The notes beneath the pieces were generated by a model. The model was not told the origin of the DNA. It worked only from the letters and a program-made list of their open reading frames with translations, and searched no databases. The position numbers and the translations under genes were made by a program. A stretch of 64,000 nucleotides of DNA from Fistularia commersonii (Eukaryota; Chordata; Actinopteri; Syngnathiformes; Fistulariidae): positions 14,175,892 through 14,239,891 of the forward strand of contig JBBMNZ010000003.1 of the NCBI GenBank assembly GCA_037954325.1. Direction: 5' to 3'. This document shows, piece by piece, positions 35,340 to 47,344 of this stretch (the first letter of the stretch is position 1; every line of letters starts with the position of its first letter).

Positions 35340-35760
35340 TTATTTTCATAGGTGGCAAAGGCTTCGTGCTCCATTCCGATGGATTCCGACGGTGCGGTCT
35401 TAGGGTTCCATGTGGCCTTGCGATTGGGTTTGTGCTCTTCTATAGGGGTTTTGTGTTCCATTTAAGCGGTTTTATGTTCAGATGGCGAGGCTTTGTGTTC
35501 TCTCTCAGTGATCCTGTATTACCTCGCCGAGGCTCCTGGCTTCCCTGGGAATGGGTTGAGCTTTCCTTGTAAGGGGCTCTTGTTCCTTTCGTGAGTTTGT
35601 GTCACCACGCATGGCTTTTTCTTCTTTAGAAATGACTTTGGCTTCTTTGACAGAGGTTTTGTTTGTTCCTTTGCAACGCTTTTCCTTTTCGTTACACTGG
35701 CTTTATCTTCTTCTGATCTGGTATTCCGTTCCTTTGCAGTTGTTTTTTTTTTTCTTTCGG
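35340..35760 (-). repeat. degenerate 21-bp minisatellite next to a poly-T run
   Basis: About sixteen imperfect units of roughly 21 bp, of the type GGCTTTTTCTTCTTTAG, GACTTTGGCTTCTTTGACA, GGCTTTATCTTCTTCTG. Because 21 is a multiple of three, the minus strand reads as loose heptapeptides such as ISKEEKA, SVKEAKV and RSEEDKA, rich in Lys and Glu, though with stops and indels. A run of about 22 T lies at 35262-35283, which would be a poly-A tail on the minus strand. It could be a decayed retrocopy or simply a minisatellite. Confidence 0.55.
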
Positions 35761-38384
35761 TTCATACATTTTTCCCGTTCCCCGCTCTGGTGCCGGCTCC
35801 AGCTGTCAATCTGTTGTGCAAGGGTGTGTTTACGACTGATATCAGATTTATGGTGTCTCTTCTTGCTCTGATGTTGCGTGTGTGCGTGTTTGACACTCTT
35901 GTGAGTTCAGGTCATGATTTATTGGTTTAGTCCAACTTCTGGGGTAGGAATGGAAGGGAATACAAAAACATGCCTGTAACCTCCAGGTAGTGAAGTAGGG
36001 GATGTTGTGAAATCTTCTTTGATGCTTTGCGAGTGTCGGAGGAGCGGGGGAGACAAACATTGATTCTGCTGCATTTAAACCGGCAGCGGAGCACCTGATG
36101 AGGGAAACGATTTCCAGATTAAATAGTCTGAATTACAAGGCACTAAAATACCTGATCCTCGAACTGGAAGCTGAAATAATGAGTTCCAGAAGGATCTCAT
36201 ATGGTGCTATAATCAGGCATTCAAAATACAGGCCTGGCTTGGACGCTGCAACCACCAGTTTGAATTAGTTCAGGCGGATCAATGAACCTCCTCCTGGCCA
36301 CAGTCAGAACTGCATGCTGGAATTTCAGTGGTGTCATCAATATACAGTATGTTGCTATATAATAACAATAATAGTAATAATGATAATAAGTCATTGTTGT
36401 TATTAGTAGTATTATTTGGAACATGGGCATTTTGACACATAATACATATATATATTTATATATAGTATAATAGCTTGTATAACATTCAAGAAATACTGTA
36501 TAATTGCTGATAAATGTGGATAATAATTATAAAAAAAGTGAAAATATGGAGGAAAACAACAATTGAGTAAAAATCACAACCTTGTTTTCAACCTTTTGCC
36601 TTTTTGAAATTCAAATTAATCATTCCATCATTTTTGTTAAACCCTAACCTTTAACAAGAAACCACAGGGTTTCTACTCTCCAGTTCTTATCGTTACTCCC
36701 CCTCCCCTATTTTTTTATTCCTCCTTTATGTCTCCTCTTTTTATACTTCCTCCGTGATGGCTGTCACTCTTACAAAGGCTTCTGCTGAGACCCGTCAGTC
36801 AAGGTTCCACCCACGCTGGTTTTCATTGAATCCACACAGAATCTTTGAAAGTCCCTCAACAGCGTTTGAAATAACTGGATAAAAATATCACTGGTAAGGG
36901 CTCTGAATGAGAGCCCAACACCCATGACCTGAAGAGGGACACCGGAGCCAGAAGGCAAACATAGCGTCCGATCACATCCGGAGATTTCACTCTTCATCAG
37001 CCGCATCTCACACTCAATGACGTTTCCAGTTTCCTGGGTCAGTTCGGACCTCAACAACCCATCCCACCGCGTCATGGAAACGCTATCATGGTTGCAACCA
37101 GGACATCACTCGGAACCGCACTGTCTTATTTTTCATGGACAGTATTATTATAAAAATGCGCAAAAGAAGATGATGAAATATTGATTTCTCTTCAATTCAG
37201 CTACACTGCAGCATAGATTTCATCAGTATTTTTTCCCTGACAGAATGCTTGAAAGGTGATATTTTCTACTCAGCTCCAAATCCCAGCTGCACAGTAGACC
37301 TTTCTTATTTTGGCGGGGGGCTTTTAAAAGGACAGAGTAGGATAGAGGAAGTAGCCAAAGTAGCGTAACTGTGGGAATGTTAGAAGACAGTGCCGTGAGG
37401 AGACAGACGAAGACGTGAGGGAAATAATAATAAAATGTCTCAGCTGCTGTGTCAACAAGCCACCATCTGTAATGCCAGGATGAGCCTGCTATTTAAGCCG
37501 CGGCCTGGCCTGGTCACGTGACAAGAACAGACGAACAATCTCCTGACTTTATATAATATGGGCTTTGTAATATAAATTTTATCCAATAACAGAGTGGATC
37601 AAGAAATAGAAACAAAATAAAAGACAAGACGCCATTCCAAAATTAACTGTTAAATGGCTGTTTCTCATCCAGTATGACTTTCACACTTCACTCCTTGGTT
37701 CACTGCTCTGCCTTGGATGGGAAGTGACATTTGCCATACACATTTCTATTATACAAGTTTTTGCTCCCAATTTAGAAGTTCTCCACCCGTTATTTTTCTG
37801 TTCAAGGGTTCTGTTTCCTGCTCTTTTGTCTTTGAACAATTTGAAAATTTGTATAAAACCAAGTCAAGTCAGATTTTGTTTGAAGTCTGGACCACTGTCT
37901 TGAAAATTATTTACAGAAATCCAACATTCTCACATGAGGAAGCACTTAGTGACAGTGGTGAGGGAAAACCATGGGCAGATCCGAATTCAATCCCTTCTGT
38001 CTTAACCAGTTGAGAGTAGAAAGTGTGATAAAGATTGTAGAAGATGGTTAAACAGAAAAGGACCTTAGTAACTGAATGCTCCAGCCCCTCATTCACCCTT
38101 TAAAGACCATAGGGACCATATGTAGCCCTGCATCCTGGTAACGTAAGGATCTGACCTGACCTGATCTGATCTGAGTTATTTGAGATGTGACGGATCAATC
38201 CATGTGGATAGAGGAGCCTCGCTGCTGCTGTTTTCTTTGGTGCTGTCCCACAGTCAACAGACAAGAATACGTCTCCGGGAGGTTGTGGTTGTGAATCATT
38301 TGCGTTGTTGTGTTGCATTTTTGCTAAGCTGTGTCCACTGTGTCTGTCTTTCCATACCACCAACATTAGCCCCTTTCCTACTGC

Positions 38385-38860
38385 AAGAACTTTTTGTATT
38401 TCCTAATTTTTGAGGAACTGGGCTTTTTCTTCCTGTATTTGGACGCCATAGGAACCGAGGACAATGGACCTCAGTTCCTAGAACTGTTTCAGCTCCTACT
38501 GTGAAACCGGGCCTTCTTAGGGTTCCATAGGAACTCATATAACGTATGTGACTGGAAGAATTCATAAGCCACACCCATAAGATTCTTCTTGTGGTTTGCT
38601 GCCCACCATATTTAAAAACTTCTGTGGGCACTGGTCAGCTGTTTTCTTGCAACAAAATGAACAAAGTCCTTGAAGAAAATTGACCAACAAAGGGGTCCAA
38701 ACTCTTCTGGTTTGCTACACTGCAGAAAGGTTTCCAGGGCTCGCAGTAGAACCTAAAAATTTTTGCCTAAATGAGTATAGAATTGGATAATGGCAAGAGA
38801 AAATAAAAACTATTTAACCCATCTGACAGTCCATGGTAATTATTTCCACCATGCAGAACA
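38385..38860 (+). mobile_element. PIF/Harbinger-type remnant (copy 2)
   Basis: This block is collinear with 7265-7795: GAACTTTTTG, GAGGAACTGGGC, TCAGTTCCTAGAAC, CTTCTTAGGGTTCCATAGG, GAATTCATAAGCCACACCC, TTTTCTTGCAACAA, and the region corresponding to the Myb/SANT-like fragment. Here the coding part is more decayed (AAATGAACAAAG... with early stops). Ends are undefined. Confidence 0.6.
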
Positions 38861-40029
38861 ATGCTGCGGCAGTTTTGCACTTCATGTTGTCCATCTTGTC
38901 TCCCTCTTCTTTGAATTAATTTGTTATTTTGTGTGGCACTTAAGGTACATGCCGCATACGCTTGCACCGCAGCGTTTCTTACCGTGGTCCCTTTCTGCCC
39001 ATTTATTGCAAAACTAAAAAGGATCCTTCCCCCTGGCGGTGGGTAGTTTCTGATAAGAAATTCAAGCTGGACACACAAGTGATAGCACTGATCTAATAAT
39101 TTCATGTGTTTTAATTTTGAGAATCAACTGGGAGACTCCAGTATTTTGTTTTGTTTCTTCCACTATATTTCCTTTCCTGCTCACATCAACTCTGGGGCAG
39201 TTGCCCAATCAGCTACTGTCCAAAATAGACTGACTTTGTATTTTGAAAGAAGCAGAGAGTAACACTGATCTAGAATGCTGCTGAAACTTTGGGGGTAAAC
39301 ATGGATGTAGACCCTGGTTATCTCCGTGGGTTTCCTAGAATGGGACGGATAAATTGGAATTCTCACTTGCTGCTGTCTTCATTTCATCGTAGCATGAATT
39401 TACTGATGATGTAAAATGCATGTTGACTATATTTGGCCAAATGTATTTGATATCTCGTCTGAAAGACCCCTCAGAACTACTGTTGCTAGGCAACACTTGT
39501 CTAAATGATATAAAGTCCCTATCGCTCAGAGGTGCTTTTGCTCATCTGGAAAATAAAATATTCCCCCTGATTTGTTGGTACAACTGGATGGACAAGATTG
39601 TGGGATTTTAAAGCACTTGAACCAAGGAACAAGAAATGTTTGCATTTATTACAGTTTATTAGCCTTATTACATTAATTACATGCAAACTCATTGTGCCTG
39701 CAATTATTTAGGAAAGCACCTTGTCTGTTTACGCGAACCAAGATGGCGGACTACACTGATGCATTGAGGCAACATGGTTCTTTTCAGCAAGAAATAAGAA
39801 ATTTAATGCAAATAGGCGAGTGTTTGAAATGATTAGTTCGAACTGCTGCCTTAGTAACTACATTGTAGTAAGATGGAGGCAAGACAAAAATAAGTCTTCT
39901 GAGCTCACAAAAAATTATTTCAGAAACGATGCATCAAATTTACATAAACAACCAGTGATTGCCAACAACAGTCAACAATGATTGGAAGCAGTCATCTGCA
40001 ATTAATAACAGAGCTCAAGTCTTTTCTAT

Positions 40030-42300
40030 TCGGCCAAACAGGGAGGAGTCTCCTTACAGACTGGACACGGAGCAGTTTTATAGGCAGACTTACAGGCAGA
40101 TGTTAAGTAGTTCAAGTAGTGTATTATGATATGTGAGCCACCTCTGAGCAGACAGATGTGATGTTTTGTGGGCATGCAAGATGTGAGAAATGAATGTGTG
40201 ACCTGCATGTGGGACTATAGGTGTCACATCAGAATATTTGACAATTTCACTCAATGCCAACATGGCTTTTTCCAGTCACAGCTACTGGTCTCAACAATGT
40301 GGGAGACCAGCAGCAAAAGGATCATGCTTAGAAGATAAATAAGCCACTGTCCCAGGCCCAGCATTGGAGCCTGGACCATAGATGTCTTCAAATCTTCAAA
40401 TATTTCTCTGCCTCGGGAGTCCAAAGTAATTTATCATGTGCATTCAATATTTTCCCGTGGACCAGTAAAGAAAGAGGTGATTCCCTTTTCTGAATAGTTG
40501 GGAATCCATTGCTTACAATAAGACATCATTCCTAGAAAGTTTCTCTCTCACACCAACTACCGTCATATCTTCTCTCACTACGTCCCTAAATCTTCTCTTT
40601 GGTCTTCATCGAGACCTTCTGCCTGGCAGCTCCAATTCCAGCATCCGTCTACCAATATATCCACTATCCCTCCTCTGTATGTGACCCAACTATGTGCTGT
40701 TCCTCTGATAGACTCATTCCTGATCCTATCCACCCTGGTCACTACCAAAGAGAAACTCAAAATCTTCATCTCTATGCTCCTGACTGTGATCATGTGTCCC
40801 AAACAAGTCAGCTGTTTGCTTCCACTTACTGATCTTACAGCCATTTTCTGTCAAATGTTTAAGTAGCGCTACTGTATCACTTGTGCATGCCTCCTTTGAA
40901 GGACTGCAGATTAGTAAATCATCGACATACTGCACAAGTCCAGACCCCCAGGGGAGATGTAAACTGCAGATTTTCGCTTAGAGCTCTATAAAATATGGCC
41001 GGACTCTTGTGGTATCCCATTGGCTACCTTCTCCATGTATACCCCCACCTATTAAAGGTGAAGGTGGACCAGAACTGACTGTCAGGGTGGACTGGCATGG
41101 AGAAAAAAGCGTAAGCAAAATCCACAACAGAAAAATGCATGGTTCCTGGTGGAACAGATGATACCTCTGGTGACCTCTGGTATGCTGCTGCATCTACAGC
41201 TTTAAATCTTGTAGGAATCTCCATTCTGTAGATCGACCTTCCTCTTGAAACTTTTTCATAATAGGGATGCAGACAGGAGAGTCATGTGATACAATAATAC
41301 CGGATTTTAGCAATGACTAGCATGATGCCATAGATAGCTTCTTTCTTTAGGGGGTATTGTTTTAAACATAGCCTATATTCAGGCTTGGGGTGCACCACTA
41401 AGGGCTCAACTCCTTTTATAAGTCCTACCTCCTACTTATGAGAGGCCCATAATGAAGGCGGGACCTCAGACAGCTCCGGGAATGTTCTGTTCCTACCATT
41501 GCAAACAGATCAATACATTTCCCCTGTTCCTCAACAAGCTCTATAGACCTTTGGACCAACACAGTGTTGTCCAACATCGATCAATACACATTACCTATCG
41601 GGCTATACTCAAAGTCCCCCCGGCGGGGACAGTCATGTAACGATAGGCCCAACTCTAGCCATTCCCAATCTGTTGGCTTAGCTATTCAAATGTAAGGGGT
41701 AGACTCATGGTAAAAAACTTTTCCTGAGATGCAGAAAGAGACAAACTCACAGCAGCCACCTTTTTTGCCCAAGACCCATTTTTCATAGACACTTCATAAA
41801 CACTGACCTTCTTTCAACATACCATTCATTCTCATTTTTCCTGTCTTGCCATCTATTGCCATAAGATGTGCAATTTACTGGCTAAATGATGGCTACATGA
41901 ACTGGTTGTTCATGTAGCTATCAGCTGCAACGCTGTGTGTGTGAGCAAGCAGATAAGACCACAGGCTTCTCTGTGTGCTTCTCATTTCCACTCACAGACA
42001 TACAAGGGTATGTTTAGATCACATTTAACTAAAGGTGTTGAGTCTCTTTCAACACCCTGATACTATCCGGAGTAGAATGTTAACACAATACCAAAACTGC
42101 ACATCAAATTCCTGTCCCTTCAAACTTATAGGACAATTCTGTGACACCCAAAAGGAATGCTCGATCACCTGACCATCTAATTCACACTTCAGGGGCACTG
42201 AACACTGGATGATGAGGCAGGGTGGCCGCTCATAAAACTGAATTAGTAGCCCCTGAATCTACAAGAACCTTTAATGGATGATTTGAAACCTTTCAGCGTT
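40030..42300 (-). mobile_element. endogenous retrovirus pol remnant, minus strand, broken
   Basis: On the minus strand, from high to low coordinates: a retropepsin-like motif LVDSGAT near 42220-42290; a reverse transcriptase start region near 41230-41450; an RT core with SVVDFAYAFF near 41100-41150; a YVDDLL catalytic motif near 40915-40933; then, beyond a LINE interruption, an FLGMMSYC segment and an RNase H-connection region down to about 40030. The wording resembles gamma/epsilon-type fish endogenous retroviruses. Frameshifts and stops occur throughout. No integrase, env or LTR was recognised, so it is a dead fragment. It lies antisense in minar1 intron 3. Confidence 0.85.
40540..40790 (-). 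mobile_element. LINE fragment (RTE-like) inside the retroviral remnant
   Basis: The minus strand matches the 3' coding part of the LINEs at 3505 and 61635, with the shared words VTRVDRIRNESIRGTAH and EMKILSF. It lacks the 3' tail and the start, being cut at both ends. It interrupts the retroviral RT/RNase H reading, so it arrived after the provirus. Confidence 0.8.
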
Positions 42301-43025
42301 AATTCTGGAAATTTCTTATAGCCTCTATTACTAAAATACATGGTTACTCATGTGTTTTGTCTGGTTCAGTAGGTGTAGGGCAGGCCTGGCCAACCAGCCT
42401 AGAGAGACCTAGTTTCTGCCTATCGATTCTTAACATTTACTGTACATAACAAACCACCATAGCCTAGACCTGCCCAAAACTCAGTTATATTCAGAAATTC
42501 CCAACAGCTCATTAGAACTGAAGAAGGCTCTCGGATGAAGGGGGAAACGCCTTCAAGTGAAGAAATTCAAGTCCAGTTGCCACAACGAGAATATTTCAAC
42601 AAGAATATCCCGTGACCTAGGTGTCTGAGAACCTCCACAGACATACTGAGCTCCATGATGCACCGCTGCTAATAAATCAAGGACCAGCCTTTCATAAGCC
42701 CTTAGTGCACCATGATTCTTGACATGACATTTTAGGTCAGGACTTTGTCAGAAAAAAAAAACTTTGAAGACATGTTTCTCAACTCAAGAAGTGGGTCACC
42801 TACCCATTTTTGATGGTTTCATAAGAGTGTGCCAGTTTTTCATTGTGTGTCATTGGTTCAAATCCACTGCCAATTTTAATTTTCCAGTAAAACTGTGCAG
42901 CCTTTTTTAAAATTTCAACCTTGTAAGCGTATCTGTCCCGTCGTAGGAGGTAGTAGATACATCCAACCTGGTCATTGCTGGTTACTAGTCTGGTTGTCTG
43001 GTCGTGTGTGCCAGTGTGTTTATGT

Positions 43026-43027
<2 letters not shown>

Positions 43028-43060
<33 letters not shown>

Positions 43061-43068
43061 TGTTTGTG

Positions 43069-43127
<59 letters not shown>
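43028..43127. repeat. (TG)n microsatellite, interrupted, 100 bp
   Basis: TG units with TACG, TTTG and TC interruptions. Confidence 0.97.
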
Positions 43128-43130
<3 letters not shown>

Positions 43131-43580
43131 GCTGAGTCAGAAACACCACCACTGTACTAAAAGGGAGGAAGTTGTCGAGGGGGTCGTAAACTAGGCTTCA
43201 TTATATCTAATAGTGATACAATACCAGGAATTAGTCACATCCCACTTGTCCTTTTAACAGTAACAAGCTCCCTTAATATATGATGGTGGTTTGATTTAGT
43301 GTTTTCCTTTTCTGATGTATGATTGCAGCGTTACACTCGACGAGAGGCACCACGTCCTCGATCATTACACACCATCATTTTCGCCGCCACACCAGAAAAT
43401 ATTTAAAAAAATAAATTGCAGCGACAACCTAAAAGCTCTGACTACTTCACAGAGGCGGGTGAAACCTCTTTCTATTCGTCAAGTAGGTTGAAATAGAAGG
43501 TAAAAAAGTCACACAGCTGTTGCGTCTCACAACACATCAGTGGTGTTTAAAAGGACAGTGTGCCTGTATAGGTAGGTAGG

Positions 43581-43583
<3 letters not shown>

Positions 43584-43638
<55 letters not shown>
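43584..43638. repeat. (TG)n microsatellite preceded by (GTAG)n
   Basis: A short GGTAGGTAGGTAGG run passes into about 27 TG units, a compound microsatellite about 345 bp upstream of a minar1 exon. Confidence 0.97.
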
Positions 43639-43641
<3 letters not shown>

Positions 43642-43982
43642 CGCCATGATGATGTGCTCAGCAGCTCTTCAGCTGCTCCCCTGACATTTACATCAGCGGC
43701 CTGCTGATATTAAAAACTTAAAATAAACCCTCTGCTCTCTATTTCATCTTCCTCCAACAGGAAGTTTGCACAAAAAAAATCCCTTGGTATCTCAGACAAA
43801 CTCAAAGTTCAAAGGTGTGTATATGTGTGTGGGGGGGATCCTCAAATATACAACCTTCATATAGAGACGAGTCTGATACAGCTTTAGATATGTAATCAAT
43901 ACTTTTTGTTAAGTTATCACATTTCTTTCCTCATCCATCCAACACCGATGACACCCCCTTTTCTCCACCCTTGCGCCCGCAG

Positions 43983-44243
43983 GCGGAGCGTGAGCGCCAA
44001 TACGAGCTCCCTGCCCACCAACCGCAGAAACCTCCCAAGGAGCCGTACCTGTCCGAGCAGGTGTACTCGCCACACCATTTCCCCCCAGCCCTGAAGACCC
44101 ACGTGAAGGGCAGCCCCCTCTACATGGACCTGAGGCTCGGCGGCCTGTCGGAGGGGAAGCGGGGGCAGCCCTCATGGACCCTGGAGGAGTTCAAACGAAA
44201 CTCTGGGGAGAAGGGGAAGCAGCTCACGGCACTGGACCTGCAG
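43983..44243 (+). CDS. minar1: minar1 coding exon 3 (residues 761-847)
   Basis: The acceptor GCGCCCGCAG ends at 43982 and the donor is CAG|GTACCG at 44244. The exon is 261 bp, 87 codons, phase 0 at both ends. It starts AERERQYELPAHQPQKPP and ends KGKQLTALDLQ. It is proline- and lysine-rich, with YSPHHFPPALKTHVKGSPLY in the middle. A symmetric phase-0 exon like this could be skipped without a frameshift. Reading the minus strand gives chance ORFs only. Confidence 0.94.
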
Positions 44244-44649
44244 GTACCGGGAACACACACATACACGCGCACACTGGGCGTGGCTGGCAGGTGGTGTATT
44301 TCATGTTCAATCTGATTGTATTTTCAGTTTGCCTTTGAAGATTAAAGATCAGCGGTCCAAAATTACTGGGAAACAAAATTGAATAGAGATGTTTTTTAAA
44401 AGACCCAGCAAAGGAGGCAGATTATTACAATTTTATCATTTTTAAGAATGAAAATAAACAGATTTGACTCTTCATAGGGAGTTAGTCACAGAACGATGAA
44501 GAGGATGCGTAGGGACTGTGACTTAGAGAAGAAGGAAGGAAAAAACACTCCAGAAACGTACTGTGGAAAGTGTTTCTAGTGCCACACAGTGGACAGGGAC
44601 CTCCTGCCGATCTGTATTGATCTTAATGCAGCAGTGGTTTCATGCCAGG

Positions 44650-44650
44650 T

Positions 44651-44687
<37 letters not shown>

Positions 44688-44810
44688 TATGTGTGTATAT
44701 TTGTGTGAACACTGACCTCAATGACTCCAGCCAACCACCAGACACACATACGCACAAACACACACGCACACACACACACACTCACACACGTTCACACAGA
44801 CACAACACAC
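44650..44810. repeat. (TG)n then (CA)n inverted pair
   Basis: A (TG)n run at 44650-44697 and a (CA)n run at 44742-44810 are separated by about 45 bases. In RNA or single-stranded DNA they could pair into a long hairpin. Confidence 0.9.
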
Positions 44811-45094
44811 ATCTAGCGCTGCATCCAAAACCTCTGAATGGTTTCAGAAGACAAAAGCACTCCTGGATTTTATCAATCCCCTCCTCAGAGATTGGAGTCC
44901 TTTCAGCAGCACTGACCTTTGACCCCTGGGACTGACTGACAGGCCAGTGGCCAGCCCTTACATAACCCTAATTAAAAAGTATTTAATCAGGCACCAATTG
45001 TGCAAGTTCTCCCACTTAAAAGGATTAGAGAGGCCTGTAATTTTCATCATAGGTACACTTCAACTATGAGAGACAGAATAAGAAAAAAAAAAAA

Positions 45095-46000
45095 CAGAAA
45101 ATCAAATTGTCTGAGTAATAATTTGGTTAATAATAAAAGTTCATATTAATACTTTTTAATATACCCTTTGTTGGCAATGACAGAGGTCAAACGTTTTCTG
45201 TTTGTCTTTACAAGGTTTTCACACTGTTGCTGGCATTTTGGCGCATTCCTCCTTGCAGATCTCCTCTAGAGCAGTGATGGTTTGGGGCTATCCCAAAGTA
45301 TGATGTTTTCACCCTAATGCTTCATTGTAGATACTGTGCTATTTGGATGCAACTGAGCATTCTTTCTCCTCCAAAAAAAGTTGAGTTTGTACCAAAAAGT
45401 CCTATTTTGGTTTCATTTGACCAAAGGACATTCTCCCAATCCTCTTCTGGATCATCCAAATACTCTAGCAAACTTAAGATAGGACTGGACATGTACTGGC
45501 TCAAGCAGGGGGACACGTCTGGCATTGCAGGATTTGGTGGAGTTGTGTTTTACTGATGGTAGCCTTTGTTACTTTGGTCCCAGCTCTTTGCAGGTCATTC
45601 ACTTGGTTCCCCCATGTGGTTCTTGGATTTTCGCTCACCATTCTTGTGATAATTTTTGACCCCACGGGTTGAGATTTTGCGTGGAGCCCCAGATCAAGGT
45701 AGAATATCAGGGGTCTTGTATGTCTTTCATTGTCTAATAATTGCTCCCACAGTTGATATCTTCACACCAAGGTGCTTACCTATTGCAGATTTAGTCTTCC
45801 CAGCCTGGTGCAGGTCTACAATTTTGTTTCTGGTGTCCTTTGACAGCTCTTTGGTCTTGACCATAGTGGAGTTTTGAGTGTGACTGTTAGAGGTTGTGTC
45901 TTTTATACTGATAACCAGTTCACTATACATGCACTTCTCATAATCCCCACCTATTATTAAATCATAATTTTTGTTTTAAACTTTACAATTTGTTTCCCAA
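45095..46000 (-). mobile_element. Tc1/mariner transposon remnant
   Basis: On the minus strand the N-terminus of a Tc1 transposase is plain: MVKTKELSKDTRNKIVDLHQ and KHLGVKISTVGAIIR (helix-turn-helix region, 45730-45865). Further along come DDPEEDWENVLWSNETKI and LFGTNST around the second catalytic region (near 45370-45460), then the C-terminal EEICKEE and a decayed tail (45170-45290). The middle of the catalytic domain is deleted and stops are present. Decayed inverted ends can be guessed from ATCAAATTG near 45102 and CAATTTGTTTCCC near 45986; TA duplications were not identified. Confidence 0.88.
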
Positions 46001-47344
46001 CTCCCTGGATGCTTTCATGTTATTTTCTTACCAATTGGGTTTTGCTCCGTGCCAGGTTCCTCTCGGCGTTCATCCCTGGCATTTTAAACTAACTGTTGGA
46101 ACTGAGATGAAGGACAAGCAAATGGCTAAATTGTGAAACCGCCGCCAGAAATGACCGGATAATGAACAACAAGAAAAAGAAAAAGGGAAATTTGTTAGGC
46201 GAAGACAAATTCAAACTGAAGCTTTCTGTTAACATTGATATTTTGTTCCACTGACTGGATGTGTTTCCAGGTTGAGTGACGCTGGATCAGTTTTCGGATA
46301 AATGGGCTCAGTTTGACAGCACAGAGTGAGAGGTGGGAGGAGGTTGGGGGCGGGAGTAGGAGGACGAGGAGGAGGAGGAGGGGAGTAATTGGCTGAAGAG
46401 TCAAAGCTGTGCTTCCAGAAATAGCTGTGAAACTGGAGGATCGGGGCCCATGACCGTCCTCCTTTAATAAGAGCAGCATCAAGCCTGTAAGCAGATCCAG
46501 ACTGTAATTTACAGACCTTCTGATTGGAGAGACCTGGTGTCTCTGAAGAACACCATGGCAACGTGCGCGAAGAGGGCGAAGCAGGCAGCGCTTTTCAGTC
46601 ATAGCTGGTGACCTGAAATGCAAAACAACACCGTCACCACTTTCACCAAAATTACAAAAGTAATCTGTAACTATTTCCCCCAGCTCCGCTACTGAACTGT
46701 GTGAAGTAGCCGACTGCTGATTGAAGTAGCCCAGTAGCTAACTCAATATGGTCTTGGCAACTGTCTATTCATTCACTCAGGGTCAAAGGGAGGGCAATCG
46801 GACAAGAGGCGGAGTTTAACCTGGTTCAATCACCTGTCAATCACAGGAACAGCTGTCAATCAGAGGACTGCATTTAGCAGTCAGTCTTTCACATACACCC
46901 ACCTCAGTTTTTGGACTGTTTTTTGTGTGCATATGTTTGAGGTAGCAAATGAGGAAAAATTCTAAACATTTGTTTTTCAAACGTTCAAAGTGGATATGCT
47001 ATTTGTAAGCCATTCCCTTTTTTTGCTGTTAGCTGTTAGCAAGCTGTTTCAATAGCTGAGCGTTGTGTTTTTAGGTTCACAATCACTTTCTGTAGACCTT
47101 GTAGTTCAGGGCACTTCCCGTAGGCCGCCGTGGTGTTTAACTGACGTGTCTATCAGTCATCAGTTTAAAAAGAAAAAGGTTAAAGAAACTGGTTATGAAA
47201 TATGCCGAACAAACAATTAACGCAAAAGAATTTGTTGAAGAAGGAGAGAGTTCCTCACTGCTTAAGCTGTCCGGACAGTGACGATCTATCCGCTCTCTTC
47301 AGATTCAAAGGTTGATCTTATATGACTAGGTAGTACAATCCCTT

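Larger units (their letters stand above)
33693..43982. other. minar1 intron 3 (10.3 kb), with unassigned parts
   Basis: Identified pieces are listed separately: minisatellite 35340, Harbinger 38385, retroviral pol 40030-42300 with an internal LINE, and TG tracts at 43028 and 43584. The remaining stretches (33693-35250, 35880-38380, 38870-40020, 42310-43020) are AT-rich with no recognised element. One exception is a hairpin-prone motif at about 42516-42578, which occurs widely in fish repeats. Confidence 0.6.

Noticed and set aside
42516..42578. CTGAAGA ... GAAAC pattern resembling a hammerhead ribozyme core
   Set aside because: The core words are present, but the required stem I does not form: AACTG overlaps the core and pairs with a distant CAGTT, and a simple hairpin GAAGGC/GCCTTC competes. 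The motif resembles a block common in fish repeats. A covariance-model search would be needed to revive it.
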